From Candidatus Rokuibacteriota bacterium (GTDB taxonomy: Bacteria; Methylomirabilota; Methylomirabilia; Rokubacteriales; CSP1-6): a stretch of DNA of 39,004 nucleotides. Both the position numbers and the translations under genes were made by a program. Below, in pieces: positions 7,676-17,075 of this stretch. The notes beneath the pieces were generated by a model. That model was not told where the DNA came from and searched no databases. It was given only the letters and a program-made list of their open reading frames with translations. Every line of letters begins with the position of its first letter. The stretch's first letter is position 1. Location: assembly GCA_003220265.1 (NCBI GenBank), contig QHRW01000067.1, positions 1-39,004 on the forward strand, in the 5' to 3' direction.

Positions 7676-8890
7676 TCAGATCAGCTTCACGAACTTGAAC
7701 TTGCCTCCCTGCGCTTGGTCGAAGCGGATCTTGCAGTCGAGGATGTCGCCGAGCTCGGTGAAGTCGCAGGAGCCGCTGGCGCCCTCGTAGTTGACGTCCT
7801 TGCCCTGCGCGAGGAGCTTCAGGCCTTCGACCGCGCTGTCCACCTTGACGCCGTTGCCCTGCGAGATCTTGCGCACGTGGTCGCGAATGGCGGTGCCGCT
7901 GGCCTCACCCTTGGCGTGCGCGACGGCCAGGAGCACGAGGCTGATGTGGTCGTGGCACTGGCAGGAGTACGGATCGAGGTCGTCGGTGCCGAGCACCTTG
8001 GCCAGGCGCCTGTACCCGGCCGACTCGACGGCCGGCGACGGCGTGGCCGTATAGGTGCCGTCGGTGACCTCGGCCGGCAACTGGCCGAGCAGCTTGGTGT
8101 TCACGGCGTAGCCCTGCGCGACCTTGGCGCCCGTGTAGCCTGCCTTGAACAGCTCCTTCATCAAGATCGTGCAGTCGGGCGTGTAGCCATTGAGGTAGAT
8201 CATGTCGGGCTTCGCCCGCAGCGCCTGGTCGACCTCGGAGCGGAACGTGGTCTTGTCCTTGTCGTAGATGACCGAGCCCACGGTCTCGGCGCCACCCCTG
8301 GGCAGGATCTCCTGCAGACGCTTCTGCGACGGCACCGCGAACGGCGTCTGCGCCGCCAGCGTGAACACGCGCTTGACCCTGAGCGAGAGCAGGAACTCGC
8401 CGAGCTTGCCGATCTGGAGATGGGTGTTGGGCTGCGTGCGGATGAGATAGCCGTTGTGCGGGAGCTGCGTGATCGTGTCGGAGCCGGAGACCGTGGTGAG
8501 GAACGTCTTGCTCTCCCAGCAGAGCGGCGCCACCGCCGTCGTCACCGCCGAGGCCCAGGTGCCCATCACGGCGGCCACCTTGTCGATGTCGATGAGCTTA
8601 CGCGCCGCGCGCACGGCCGCCTCGGGATTCGTCTGGTCGTCCTCGCTGAAGAGCTGCACCTGGCGGCCGTTGACGCCGCCCGCCGCGTTGACCTCCTGCG
8701 CCACCCACTCCATGGCCTTGCGCATCGACGGCCCGTAGGAACCGCCGGAGCCGGTGAGCGGATTCAGCGTGCCGAGGCGGATGGCGGCCGGCTGCGCGCG
8801 GACGACGCCGGCGAGGGACGCGAGGACGCCGGCCGAGGCCGCGCCGCCGAGCAACGCTCGCCGCGAGAGGATCATGCCACGCTGGCGCAT
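7676..8890 (-). CDS. ABC transporter substrate-binding protein (LivJ/amide-binding type)
   Basis: A 404-residue periplasmic binding protein. The start ATG 8890 is chosen because AAGGAGA (8898-8904) lies seven bases upstream; a TTG at 8896 would be too close. The N-terminus MILSRRALLGGAASAG continues to a likely cleavage after VVRAQ and has a twin-arginine-like SRR before the hydrophobic core. The mature part follows the type I periplasmic fold of LivJ/AmiC-like proteins: IRLGTLNPLTGSGGSYGPSM, then AMEWVAQEVNAAGGVNGRQV. It contains a C-x-C (SCQCHD) and several other cysteines, more than usual for a periplasmic protein. It delivers substrate to LivHM. Confidence 0.9.
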   Translation of the reverse strand: MRQRGMILSRRALLGGAASAGVLASLAGVVRAQPAAIRLGTLNPLTGSGGSYGPSMRKAMEWVAQEVNAAGGVNGRQVQLFSEDDQTNPEAAVRAARKLIDIDKVAAVMGTWASAVTTAVAPLCWESKTFLTTVSGSDTITQLPHNGYLIRTQPNTHLQIGKLGEFLLSLRVKRVFTLAAQTPFAVPSQKRLQEILPRGGAETVGSVIYDKDKTTFRSEVDQALRAKPDMIYLNGYTPDCTILMKELFKAGYTGAKVAQGYAVNTKLLGQLPAEVTDGTYTATPSPAVESAGYRRLAKVLGTDDLDPYSCQCHDHISLVLLAVAHAKGEASGTAIRDHVRKISQGNGVKVDSAVEGLKLLAQGKDVNYEGASGSCDFTELGDILDCKIRFDQAQGGKFKFVKLI

Positions 8891-8914
8891 ACGCAAGTCT
8901 CCTTGTGAGCGAGG

Positions 8915-8920
8915 ATTCTA
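8915..8920 (-). promoter_or_regulatory. candidate -10 (TAGAAT) for livJ
   Basis: TAGAAT on the minus strand lies 24 bases before the livJ ATG, leaving a short leader with the ribosome-binding site. The -35 position falls inside the flanking hairpin repeat and shows no consensus. It suggests livJHM can be transcribed apart from livGF. Confidence 0.35.
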
Positions 8921-8927
8921 TCCTGAT

Positions 8928-8993
8928 GGGGGCCCCGATATGGCCCCCAAGCCCCCAGACGCTCGGGCCGCCCCGGCGCAGCCGTGGCGGCCC
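8928..8993 (+). repeat. two-hairpin intergenic repeat, copy C
   Basis: Hairpin 1 pairs GGGGGCC (8928-8934) with GGCCCCC (8942-8948), 7-base loop. Hairpin 2 pairs GGGCCGCC (8965-8972) with GGCGGCCC (8986-8993) and an inner CGGC with GCCG, loop GCA, one C/T mismatch. The outer stem differs in sequence from copy A, yet pairing is kept. It lies between livF and livJ. Confidence 0.8.
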
Positions 8994-9002
8994 TCGTTGA
9001 CC

Positions 9003-9710
9003 CTAGCCGCCGAGAAAGATGCGGCGCACGTCGGGGTCGGCGGCGAGCGCGGCCGCGTCGCCGCTGGCGCTGTTGCGGCCGTCCACCAGGATGTAGCCGC
9101 GCCGCGCGATGGCGAGGGCCTCCAGCGCGTTCTGCTCCACCATCACGATCGCCACGCCGTCGGCGTTGATCGCGCGGATCGTGTCGAACAGGCGCTCGGC
9201 GGCCATCGGCGCCAGCCCGGCCGAGGGCTCGTCGAGCAGCAGCAGGGCGGGCTCCACCATGAGCGCCATCGCCATCGCGAGGATCTGGCGCTGGCCGCCC
9301 GAGAGCGTGCGGGCGGCGTGGCGCCGGCGCTCGGCCAGCAGCGGAAAGCGCGCAAAGATCGCGTCGATCCGCGCGCGGACGCGGGCGGGCTCGAGATAGC
9401 CGCCCATCTCCAGATTCTCGCGCACGCTCAGCGTCGGGAACACGTTGCGCTCCTGCGGGACGAAGGCCACGCCGAGCGCGCTGATCTCGCGCGGCGGCCG
9501 GCCCTCGATGGGCGTATCGCCGAGGAGCACGCGGCCGCGGTGCGGGCGCAGCACGCCCGCGATCACCTTGAGCAGCGTGGATTTCCCCGCGCCGTTGGGA
9601 CCGATCACGCCGACGATCTCGCCCCGCTCGACCGCGAGGTCCACGCCCTTGAGGATCTCGTCGGCCGCGCTGTAGCCCGCGACGACGCCCTCGACGGTCA
9701 GGAGGCCCAC
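9003..9710 (-). CDS. livF: branched-chain amino-acid-type ABC transporter ATPase LivF
   Basis: A 235-residue ATPase starting at GTG 9710, overlapping the end of livG by 13 bases. It shows Walker A GPNGAGKS (37-44), the Q-loop PQERNVFPTLSV, the ABC signature LSGGQ (136-140), Walker B LLLLDEP and the H-region MVEQNA. The length and the NVFPTLSVRENL motif are typical of LivF rather than LivG. It hydrolyses ATP to drive LivHM. A longer open frame to 9818 exists but begins with non-homologous, arginine-rich sequence, so the GTG at the start of the conserved region is preferred. Confidence 0.92.
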   Translation of the reverse strand: MGLLTVEGVVAGYSAADEILKGVDLAVERGEIVGVIGPNGAGKSTLLKVIAGVLRPHRGRVLLGDTPIEGRPPREISALGVAFVPQERNVFPTLSVRENLEMGGYLEPARVRARIDAIFARFPLLAERRRHAARTLSGGQRQILAMAMALMVEPALLLLDEPSAGLAPMAAERLFDTIRAINADGVAIVMVEQNALEALAIARRGYILVDGRNSASGDAAALAADPDVRRIFLGG

Positions 9711-10496
9711 CGGCGGCGTCCCATGTAGGCCTCCTGCACGCGCGGGTCTCCGGCGATCTCGGCAAACGCGCCTTCCGCCAGGTGACGGCCCTCGGCCATC
9801 ACGATCACGGGGCGGCACAGGCGCGCGATGAGGTCGAGATGGTGCTCGATGATCAGGAACGTCATCCCCTCGGCGCGCAGCGCGTGCAGGTGCTCGGCGA
9901 TCTCGCGCGCGAGCGTGGGGTTCACGCCGGCGATCGGCTCGTCGAGCAGGATCAGCTTGGGATCGGTCATCAGCGCGCGGCCGAGCTCGAGCAGCTTCTT
10001 CTGGCCGCCCGAGAGATCGGAGGCCGGGTCGTCGATCACGCGCGTGAGGTTCAGGCGTTGGGCGACCGCCAGCGCGCGCTCGGTCAGCGCGGCCTCGCGG
10101 CGCCGCACCGCGGCCGGCCGCGCGATCGCGCGCGCGAGACTCTCGCCCGGCTGACCGTCGCCGTAGAGCAGCAGGTTCTCCAGCACGGTCAGACGCGGGA
10201 AGCCGCGCGCGATCTGGAACGTGCGCACGAGGCCGGCCTGCGTGACGCGGTCGGCCCGCCAGCCGGTGACGTCGCGCCCGTCGAAGAGCACGCGGCCGCC
10301 CTCGGGTGGAATGAGGCCGGACACGCAGTGGAAGAGCGTGGTCTTGCCCGCGCCGTTGGGGCCGATGAGGCCGGTGATCGTGCCCGCCTCCACGACGAGA
10401 TCCACGCCGTCGAGCGCGCGAACGCCGTAGAAGCTGCGCTGGAGAGCGCGGACCTCGAGCAGGGGCACGTTGCGCGGAACGCTATCATAGGTCGCC

Positions 10497-10498
<2 letters not shown>
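9698..10498 (-). CDS. livG: branched-chain amino-acid-type ABC transporter ATPase LivG
   Basis: A 266-residue ATPase with Walker A GPNGAGKT (46-53), LSGGQ (162-166), Walker B LILLDEP (182-188), the LivG-typical VRTFQIARGFPRLTVLENLL and the extended C-terminal region ending in AYMGRRRWAS. The chosen start is ATG 10498 (MATYDSVPRN). A GTG giving VPLLEVRAL ten residues later is an alternative that matches the usual LivG N-terminus. With the ATG, the start codon shares the palindrome CATG (10496-10499) with the divergent hydroxylase gene. It probably opens the transporter transcript. Confidence 0.92.
10483..10488 (+). promoter_or_regulatory. candidate -10 of the hydroxylase genes
   Basis: TATCAT ends eight bases before the ATG at 10497 and lies inside the first codons of divergent livG. 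There is no clear Shine-Dalgarno site before that ATG, so a leaderless transcript is plausible. Confidence 0.35.
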
Positions 10499-10957
<459 letters not shown>

Positions 10958-10958
<1 letters not shown>

Positions 10959-13378
10959 TGGCCGCGCCGTGGGTCGGCCGCGCGCTGCCGCTCAAGGAGG
11001 ACGCGCGGCTCGTGGCGGGGCGCGGCCGCTTCCTCGACGACCTGGCGCCGGGCCGGCTGCTGCACGTCGCCATGCTGCGCAGCCCGCACGCGCACGCGCG
11101 GATCGTGGCCATCGACGCCGCCGCCGCCGCGGCGCTGCCCGGCGTCGCCGCCGTGCTCACCGGCACCGAGGCCGCGGCGGGCTCCAGGCCGATCCGCCCG
11201 CTCATTCCGACCGCGGTGCCGGTCAACGACTGGTGTCTCGCCGTGGACCGCGCGCGCTTCGTGGGCGAGCCCGTGGCCGCGGTGGCCGCCGTGGATCGGG
11301 CGACGGCCGAGGACGCGCTCGACCTGATCCGCGTCACGTGGGAGGCGCTGCCGGCGGCGGTGGACGCGCAGGCCGGCGCCCGGGGCGAGGGGCCGCTGCT
11401 CTATCCCGAGCTCGGCACCAACGTGCTCTGGCACGACACGCTGACCTACGGCGACGTCGACGGCGCCTTCGCGCGCGCCGACGGCGTGCTGGAAGAGCGC
11501 TTCGAGTTCAGCCGCTACGCCTCCACGCCGCTGGAGACGTTCGGCGCCATCGCGGAGTGGGACGCCGGCACCGCGGGCTACACGTTCTGGACGAACGACC
11601 AGCGCCCGGGGCTCACGCTGGCGATCCTCGCCGAGTCGCTCGGCGTGCCGCAGGCCCGCATTCGCCTGGCGTGTCCCGACATCGGCGGCGGCTTCGGCAA
11701 CAAGCGGCGGCCGGCCTATCTGCTCGTGTGCGCGCTGCTGGCGCGGCGCACGGGCCGGCCGGTGAAATTCGTCGAGGACCGCCGCGAGAGCTTGAGCGCG
11801 CTGATGCAGGCCGCGGGCGGCGTGATGGACCTGGCGCTCGCCTACCGGGCCGACGGCACGCTGCTGGCGCTGTCGGTCCGCGACGTCACCGACGAGGGCA
11901 AGAACCTCGTCTCGCCCGCGCAGCACAACCTCATCAAGCTCGGCAACATCGCCAACGGCTATCGCATCCCGGCCGTGCGCTACGAGGCGTGGTCGGTGCT
12001 CACGAACACGTGCCCGGCCGGGGCCAATCGCGGGATCGGCAAGCCCTTCATGTGCTTCGCGATCGAGCGCGCCATGGCGCTGCTGGCGCGACGCCTCGCG
12101 GTGGACCCGGCCGAGCTGCGGCTGCGCAACTACGTGACGTCGGCGGAGATGCCGTATACCACGCCGCCCGGCGCCGCCTACGACAGCGGCGATTACCCCG
12201 CCACGCTGCGCGCCGCGCTCGAGCGCTTCGAGTACGCGCGGCGACGGCGCGAGCAGGTGAGCGCGCGAGCCGCCGGGCGCCTGCTCGGCATCGGCATCGC
12301 GACCTCGGTGGAGCCCGCGGGGACCAACCTCGCGTCGTACGAGATCATCACCGGCCGCCGCGCGGCCTCGGGCTCCGCCGAGGCCGCCATGGTACGGATC
12401 GAGCCGGACGGCCAGGTGCGTGCCGCCCTCGGCGATCCGCCCAGCGGGCAGGGCTACGAGACCGTCGTGGCGCAGATCGTGGCCGACGAGCTGGGGGTGC
12501 GCCCCGATCAGGTGGACGTCGCGCGCGGCTTCGACTCTGCCACCACGCCGTGGCTCTATCTCTCGGGCAACTACTCGAACAAGTTCTCGGTCACGGACAC
12601 CGGCGCCGTCGTCGGCGCCGCCCGGCGCGTACGCGACAAGCTGCTGCGGCTGGCCGCGCACCGCCTGGAAGCCGACGTCGCCGATCTCGAGCTGCGCGAC
12701 GGCGCCGTCGCCGTGCGCGGCGTGCCCACGCGCCGCCTCGCCTTCCGCGAGCTGGCCCGCACGGCGTACGCCGACGTGCTGGGACTGCCGCCGGGGGAAG
12801 AGCCGGGGCTGGAGGCGCGCCACGCGTACCAGAACCCGCTCGCGAAGCCGATGGACGCCGCGCGCCGCGTGCCCTCGCAGCTCGTCTTCGCCAACGCCGC
12901 CCACTGCTGCCTCGTCGAGGTCGACCCGGGCACCGGGGGCGTTAAGATCCTGGCGTATGCGGTCGTCCACGACTGCGGCCGCGAGCTGAACCCGCTCATC
13001 GTGGAGGGCATGGTGCACGGCTCGACGGCGCACGGCATCGGCGCCGCGCTCCTGGAGGCGTTTCGTTACGACGAGCGCGGGCAGCTCCTGACGTCGACGT
13101 TCATGGATTATCTGAAGCCCACCGCGCTCGACGTGCCGGCGATCGACGTGGGCCGCCTCGAGCATCCCTCGCCCTACACACCGCTCGGCGCCAAGGGCGT
13201 GGGCGAGGGCGGCGCGATCCCGGCTCCCGCCGCGGTGGCGAACGCCGTCGAGGACGCGCTCAACTCTTACGGCGTGACGGTGCGCACGCTGCCGATCACG
13301 CCCGAACAGGTCTGGCGGTGGCTGGATTCGAGACAATTCAACAACGTGGGGTCGAACTTCAGCGAGAGCCCTCAATGA
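10958..13378 (+). CDS. molybdopterin-binding large subunit of a xanthine dehydrogenase-family hydroxylase
   Basis: An 806-residue molybdenum subunit. The N-terminal a/b hammerhead domain begins with VGRALPLKEDARLVAGRGRF; Mo-pterin motifs include GGGFGNK and the C-terminal GAKGVGEGGAIPAPA with the catalytic glutamate E750. The active-site loop reads AGANRGIGKP (356-362), neither the AYxCSFR of true CO dehydrogenase nor the common AYRGAGRP, so another substrate (aldehyde, N-heterocycle or thiol compound) is likely. No FAD (CoxM) subunit is adjacent, so electrons may go to another partner. The last 15 codons, after WLDSR, are AT-richer and Asn/Ser-rich, and the end overlaps the foreign-looking ATPase gene by 20 bases; the tail may have been replaced by an insertion. 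Confidence 0.9.
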
Positions 13379-14534
13379 AGCGACACAATCTGGATATCTC
13401 GCTTGGAAGCGCTCCCGATGTTCCGATCACGTGAAGGATCTGCTCGATAAAGAGATCTTCGGGAAGCGAGGGTAACGTAGCGACCCGAAACGCCGACAGA
13501 GTTTCTTTCCCTGGGAGTAGGGTTCGCCAGCCGGTCGTTCCTAGACACCTTTGAACCGACTGCGTTGAGTTCTCAATTGCCTTTGCTACGGTCTCCTCGG
13601 AGAAGGCCTGGATTCTGTGCTTGCGCTCACTCTCCACCCATTTGGCAAAGGTTACGGAATCACGAGGTCGAGCGATCGATGGCTCCACATCCGAATAGCG
13701 ATGTGCGGAGAGATCGAAAGCAGCCCATTGATGCACGAACAATTCTTGAAGGCTCCGAGCGCAGTCGCGCAACAAATGATCGACGTCGCTCGCAGACGTC
13801 ATCGTTTCAATTCCATTCGAACGGAGCACTTCTAGCAGGACGGCCGGTTCCAAAAGCAAGTTCTCAATCTCGTGACAGCCCCAGATGAAGACCCGGTTGT
13901 TCAGGCGTTTCGATAGAACTTCGACGGTCGCAGTATCCCGGTAGTCACGATCCAGTATCATGCTGAAGCGCGCATCAGTGCTCGCTTGCTCGATAAGTAA
14001 GCTCGCGCGTGTTGCGGCACCCATGACGCTCCCCGAAGCTCCGCTCGCGACGAAAAGGACTCCCGGAACGCGTGGGCGAGCGAGTTTGTCCAGAATCCGC
14101 TGATCCTTGAACGAATCCTCGCCCTCCACGAAGACGACTTGTCTCGCGGCTACCTGAACACCGACTGTGGCTCCCAAAGATCGAAATATTCGAATGCGGT
14201 CAGCAATCGGGCGCTCCCGGACTTTCTCTGACGTGACACGACCGTCGACGTCCCGCCTGAACGCCACCAAGTCATTCAGCGGCACCGAGTCGATTAGTTC
14301 CAGCGCATGAGTGGCCAGCCATAACTGGTTCCTTGTGTGGATTTTTTCAAGTGCGGGAATTATCAGAGCTTCAAGACCTGCGTTTAGGTGTCTCTCGGGC
14401 TCGTCGTATAGGATGACCGATGGCAACGATCTGATCCTGATGAGTGTCACCAATGTGTAGAAGAGTTCTTTCTCACCGCTACTTAGTTGATCAATATCAT
14501 GGTCGCCTTCAGGTGTGCGGACTGCGACATGCAT
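13359..14534 (-). CDS. OLD-like ATPase, C-terminal half with TOPRIM-like domain (split by frameshift)
   Basis: This 391-residue frame holds the second half of an ABC/SMC-like ATPase: signature LSSGEKE (18-23), Walker B VILYDEPERHLN and switch histidine WLATHALEL. A TOPRIM-like nuclease region follows, with E138 in VVFVEGEDS and the acidic MILDRDYRD. Such OLD-family proteins are often anti-phage or DNA-repair nucleases. The frame is open upstream of the apparent ATG 14534: it reads FLRELFSLFFAPKELIGYR just before it. That is what one expects between the halves of a single protein, so the true gene continues into 14536-15258 in another frame. GC content is visibly lower than in the neighbours. 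Confidence 0.7.
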   Translation of the reverse strand: MHVAVRTPEGDHDIDQLSSGEKELFYTLVTLIRIRSLPSVILYDEPERHLNAGLEALIIPALEKIHTRNQLWLATHALELIDSVPLNDLVAFRRDVDGRVTSEKVRERPIADRIRIFRSLGATVGVQVAARQVVFVEGEDSFKDQRILDKLARPRVPGVLFVASGASGSVMGAATRASLLIEQASTDARFSMILDRDYRDTATVEVLSKRLNNRVFIWGCHEIENLLLEPAVLLEVLRSNGIETMTSASDVDHLLRDCARSLQELFVHQWAAFDLSAHRYSDVEPSIARPRDSVTFAKWVESERKHRIQAFSEETVAKAIENSTQSVQRCLGTTGWRTLLPGKETLSAFRVATLPSLPEDLFIEQILHVIGTSGALPSEISRLCRFIEGSR

Positions 14535-14535
14535 C

Positions 14536-15258
14536 TCAGAGCCCTGTTGCCGATAGCCGATGAGCTCCTTGGGAGCGAAGAACAGAGAGAATAGCTCCCT
14601 TAAGAAGCGGAAACGAACGATTCGGCTCGCCTGACGTGAACTCGAGCTGCTGGGCGACTATGTATTGTTTGACGACGGTGAAGCGCTGCGATCCTGCAAA
14701 GAGCTCAATCCGCTCCTGCCGCTGGCGAACAATGGATAACTCGTCGAGATTGAGGCTGTTTACGCGGATCCGACCAATCGCCCGCTGCGGATGAATATAG
14801 TCAATGACGCCCGCCCCTGACTGCGGATCGAAGTGTTGAAACAGTCTTGCTACGTGAGGCGGCGCACTGAGGAGCGTGATCTCACCGTTCCTCTCCATCC
14901 TCAGGCTGACGCTCGGAGCTTGATCAAGCGCCCCAGGAGTGAGCGAAAGCTCCGCATCGTTTAATGACAATTGCATCGTGAGAGTCGCAGATTGCTTGCC
15001 TGCCATGATCGGCGACGGCAGTCCTTCGGGCCAAGCTGGAACCGGCGTACGACCAGCGAAGCTTCGCATGCTGATCGCACGGAGCGCGTCGTCGGAAGTA
15101 TAGGTGGCGATAAATTCCTTCAGGATCGCGATCGCTTCGAGAACCGACGACTTACCGGATCCGTTTGGGCCAGCCAGAATCACGCGATCGCCGAGGTTGT
15201 CGAGGACGAGAGATTCGAAGCACCTGAAGTGTTGCAACTCGAGTCTTGTAATCCGCAT
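14536..15258 (-). CDS. OLD-like ATPase, N-terminal half (Walker A), frameshifted
   Basis: The 240-residue frame starts MRITRLELQHFRCFESLVLD and has Walker A GPNGSGKS (30-37), the classic start of RecF/OLD-type ATPases (AAA_15/AAA_21). It has no signature or Walker B motif; these are in the next frame downstream. Its last 25-30 residues (about EPNRSFPLLKG onward) do not look like real protein, whereas the +1 frame over the same bases does. The frame change must lie between a stop in that other frame near 14664 and about 14620. The pair is thus a decayed gene, a sequencing error or, less likely, programmed frameshifting. Confidence 0.7.
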   Translation of the reverse strand: MRITRLELQHFRCFESLVLDNLGDRVILAGPNGSGKSSVLEAIAILKEFIATYTSDDALRAISMRSFAGRTPVPAWPEGLPSPIMAGKQSATLTMQLSLNDAELSLTPGALDQAPSVSLRMERNGEITLLSAPPHVARLFQHFDPQSGAGVIDYIHPQRAIGRIRVNSLNLDELSIVRQRQERIELFAGSQRFTVVKQYIVAQQLEFTSGEPNRSFPLLKGAILSVLRSQGAHRLSATGL

Positions 15259-15332
15259 GCAATCTCCGGGTTAGATCGGGCATTGTCGCGACTGTCGAGA
15301 TAGGGTTGTCGAGGCGAACCGCCTCCAAGCCC

Positions 15333-16121
15333 TTAGCGCCCCTTCCAGTTGGCCTTGCGCTTCTCGAGAAAGGCGCGCACACCCTCCTGGAAGTCTTCCG
15401 AAAGATAGCAAGCGAGGATCAGGTCCTCGAGATCCTTGGGCGCCACGCCGGCGATGTAGCGGCGTGTGGCCTCTTTCACCGCGGCCATCGTCAGCGGCGC
15501 GTGCTCGCTGAGCCGGGCGGCCAGCTCGCGCGCCCGGCCCTCGAGCGCGGCCAGCGGATGCACCTCGTCGACCAGGCCCAGCGTCTTCGCCTCGGGCGCG
15601 GCGATCAGCCGCGCGGTCAGGATCATCTCGCGCGCGCGGACGGGCCCCACCGTCGCGACCAGCAGCGCGAGGCTCGCCGGCGCGGCGAAGTTGCCGAGCG
15701 TGCGCGCGATGGGCGCGCCGAAGCGCGCGTGCTCGGCCGCCAGCCGCACGTCGCAGGCGAGCGACATGAACAGGCCGCCGCCGACCGCGTCGCCCTGGAC
15801 CATCGCGATCGTCGGCTTGCTGAGGCCGGCGATGCGGGTGAGCACGCGGCTGATGCGCGCCTCGTAGCCGAGCGCGTCCTCCCGGGTCTTGAAGGTCTGG
15901 AACTGGCGGATGTCGGTGCCGCTGACGAACGCCTTGTCACCGGCGCCGCGCAGGATGACGACGCGCACAGAGGCGTCGGAGTCGAGCCGCCCGCACAGGT
16001 CGTGCAGCGCGTCGTACATCGGAAACGTCATGGCGTTGCGCGCCTCGAGGCGATCGACGGTGACGACGGCGACGCGGTCGGCCTGCTCGAGCGTGAGGTG
16101 CTCGGCGATGGTCTCGATCAT
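15333..16121 (-). CDS. enoyl-CoA hydratase/isomerase-family protein
   Basis: A 262-residue crotonase-fold protein. It starts MIETIAEHLTLEQADRVAVV and shows EARNAM, the oxyanion-hole segments AFVSGTDI and the GDAVGGGLFMSLACDVRLA block, then the EAKTLGLVDEV stretch and a C-terminal DFQEGVRAFLEKR. It should act on a CoA thioester (hydration, isomerisation or related); the exact reaction is unclear because the usual paired glutamates are not evident at the VGGG block. The ATG 16121 is preferred because a TATGGT hexamer ends seven bases before it; an in-frame ATG at 16133 with AGGA upstream would add four residues. It is divergent from the next operon. Confidence 0.88.
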   Translation of the reverse strand: MIETIAEHLTLEQADRVAVVTVDRLEARNAMTFPMYDALHDLCGRLDSDASVRVVILRGAGDKAFVSGTDIRQFQTFKTREDALGYEARISRVLTRIAGLSKPTIAMVQGDAVGGGLFMSLACDVRLAAEHARFGAPIARTLGNFAAPASLALLVATVGPVRAREMILTARLIAAPEAKTLGLVDEVHPLAALEGRARELAARLSEHAPLTMAAVKEATRRYIAGVAPKDLEDLILACYLSEDFQEGVRAFLEKRKANWKGR

Positions 16122-16128
16122 GGCGCTC

Positions 16129-16134
16129 ACCATA
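16129..16134 (-). promoter_or_regulatory. candidate -10 of crotonase-type gene
   Basis: TATGGT on the minus strand ends seven bases before ATG 16121, the same geometry seen at several other starts here. It contains the alternative ATG at 16133, so only one of the two readings can hold. Confidence 0.25.
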
Positions 16135-16145
16135 GCGCATCCTGC

Positions 16146-16151
16146 TACTCT
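16146..16151 (+). promoter_or_regulatory. candidate -10 of the 16159-19166 operon
   Basis: TACTCT, preceded by TGC (extended -10), ends seven bases before ATG 16159. Between the two divergent start codons only 37 bases are available, so both promoters must be compact. Confidence 0.3.
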
Positions 16152-16158
16152 GGGGACC

Positions 16159-16455
16159 ATGCCTCGCGCCTCGCGCGTCCGCGACGTCGTGGTCACGGCC
16201 CAGCCCGACGAGACCTTGCTGGCGAGCGTGGCCGTGCTCCGCCACCTCGGCGCGCGCATCACGCGGTACGACGCCGAGGCCGGCACGCTGGAGGCGCGCG
16301 TGCGCCGCTGGCTGCGGCCGGCGCTGATCCGGCTGCGCGCCGAGCCGGAGGGCGAGGCGACGCGGCTCCACGTGGAGAGCGACGCAGTCGCGTGGACGCC
16401 GATGTTCCGGCGCTTCCGCGGCGGCCTCCTGGACGTTGTGCGGGGCGGATCGTGA
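16159..16455 (+). CDS. small protein of unknown function
   Basis: A 98-residue protein, MPRASRVRDVVVTAQPDETL followed by a mixed alpha/beta, Arg-rich sequence and ending GLLDVVRGGS. No signal peptide, membrane segment, cysteine or recognisable motif. Alternating strands (DVVVTA, RITRYDA, LEARVRR, TRLHVES) suggest a small beta-rich cytoplasmic fold. It is first in a run of five genes overlapping by four bases each (its TGA overlaps the next GTG), so it belongs to the same transcript as the peptidase, MFS and HAD genes. I cannot name a family. Confidence 0.7.
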   Translation: MPRASRVRDVVVTAQPDETLLASVAVLRHLGARITRYDAEAGTLEARVRRWLRPALIRLRAEPEGEATRLHVESDAVAWTPMFRRFRGGLLDVVRGGS

Positions 16456-17075
16456 GCCGCCCGGTGATCCTGCTCACGGGCTTCGAGCCGTTCGGCGGCC
16501 ACGGCGCCAACCCGTCCGAGGACGTGGCCAAGGCGCTCGATGGCCGGACCGTCGGCGCGCTCGTGGTGCGCAGCGCGCTGCTGCCCGTGGACCACGCGGC
16601 CGCGGGACTGCGCGTGGCTGCCATCGTCGACGAGCTCGATCCGCGCGCCATCGTGCATCTCGGGCTGGCGGCGGGCCGCGCGCGCATCGCGCTCGAGCGC
16701 GTGGCGGTCAACGTGATGGACTTCGAGACGCCCGACAACACGGGCTACCGCGCGCGGAACGAGCCGTGCGTGGCCGGCGGGCCCCCGGCCTACTTCGCCA
16801 CGCTGCCGCTCGGCGCCATGCTCGAGGCGCTCGTCGCCGAGGGCGTACCGGCGTACGTGTCCAACACCGCGGGAACCTATCTCTGCAACCAGACGCTGTA
16901 CGGCACGCTCCACCGGCTCGCCGAACGCGGGCATCCCGCGCGCGCCGGCTTCATCCACCTGCCGCTGCTGCCCGCGATGGTCGCCGCCAGCGGTCTCGAG
17001 CAGCCGAGCATGGACGAAGCGCTCATGGTGCGGGCGGTGGAGATCATCGTCGGCGTCGTCGCACGCGCCGCGTGA
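16452..17075 (+). CDS. pcp: pyrrolidone-carboxylate peptidase
   Basis: A 207-residue C15-family peptidase that removes N-terminal pyroglutamate from peptides in the cytoplasm. The start VSRPVILLTGFEPFGGHGAN is the family's hallmark, and the Glu-Cys-His triad is visible: E82 in ALERVAVN, C145 in SNTAGTYLCNQ, H169 in AGFIHLPLLP. The length matches the family (about 210). GTG 16452 overlaps the preceding stop, and its own stop overlaps the MFS start, so it is the second gene in the operon. No unusual residue changes are seen. Confidence 0.92.
   Translation: MSRPVILLTGFEPFGGHGANPSEDVAKALDGRTVGALVVRSALLPVDHAAAGLRVAAIVDELDPRAIVHLGLAAGRARIALERVAVNVMDFETPDNTGYRARNEPCVAGGPPAYFATLPLGAMLEALVAEGVPAYVSNTAGTYLCNQTLYGTLHRLAERGHPARAGFIHLPLLPAMVAASGLEQPSMDEALMVRAVEIIVGVVARAA

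Noticed and set aside
13359..15258. Two independent genes for the ATPase halves
   Set aside because: Walker A and signature/Walker B motifs are needed in one protein, and the linker is readable upstream of the apparent second start.
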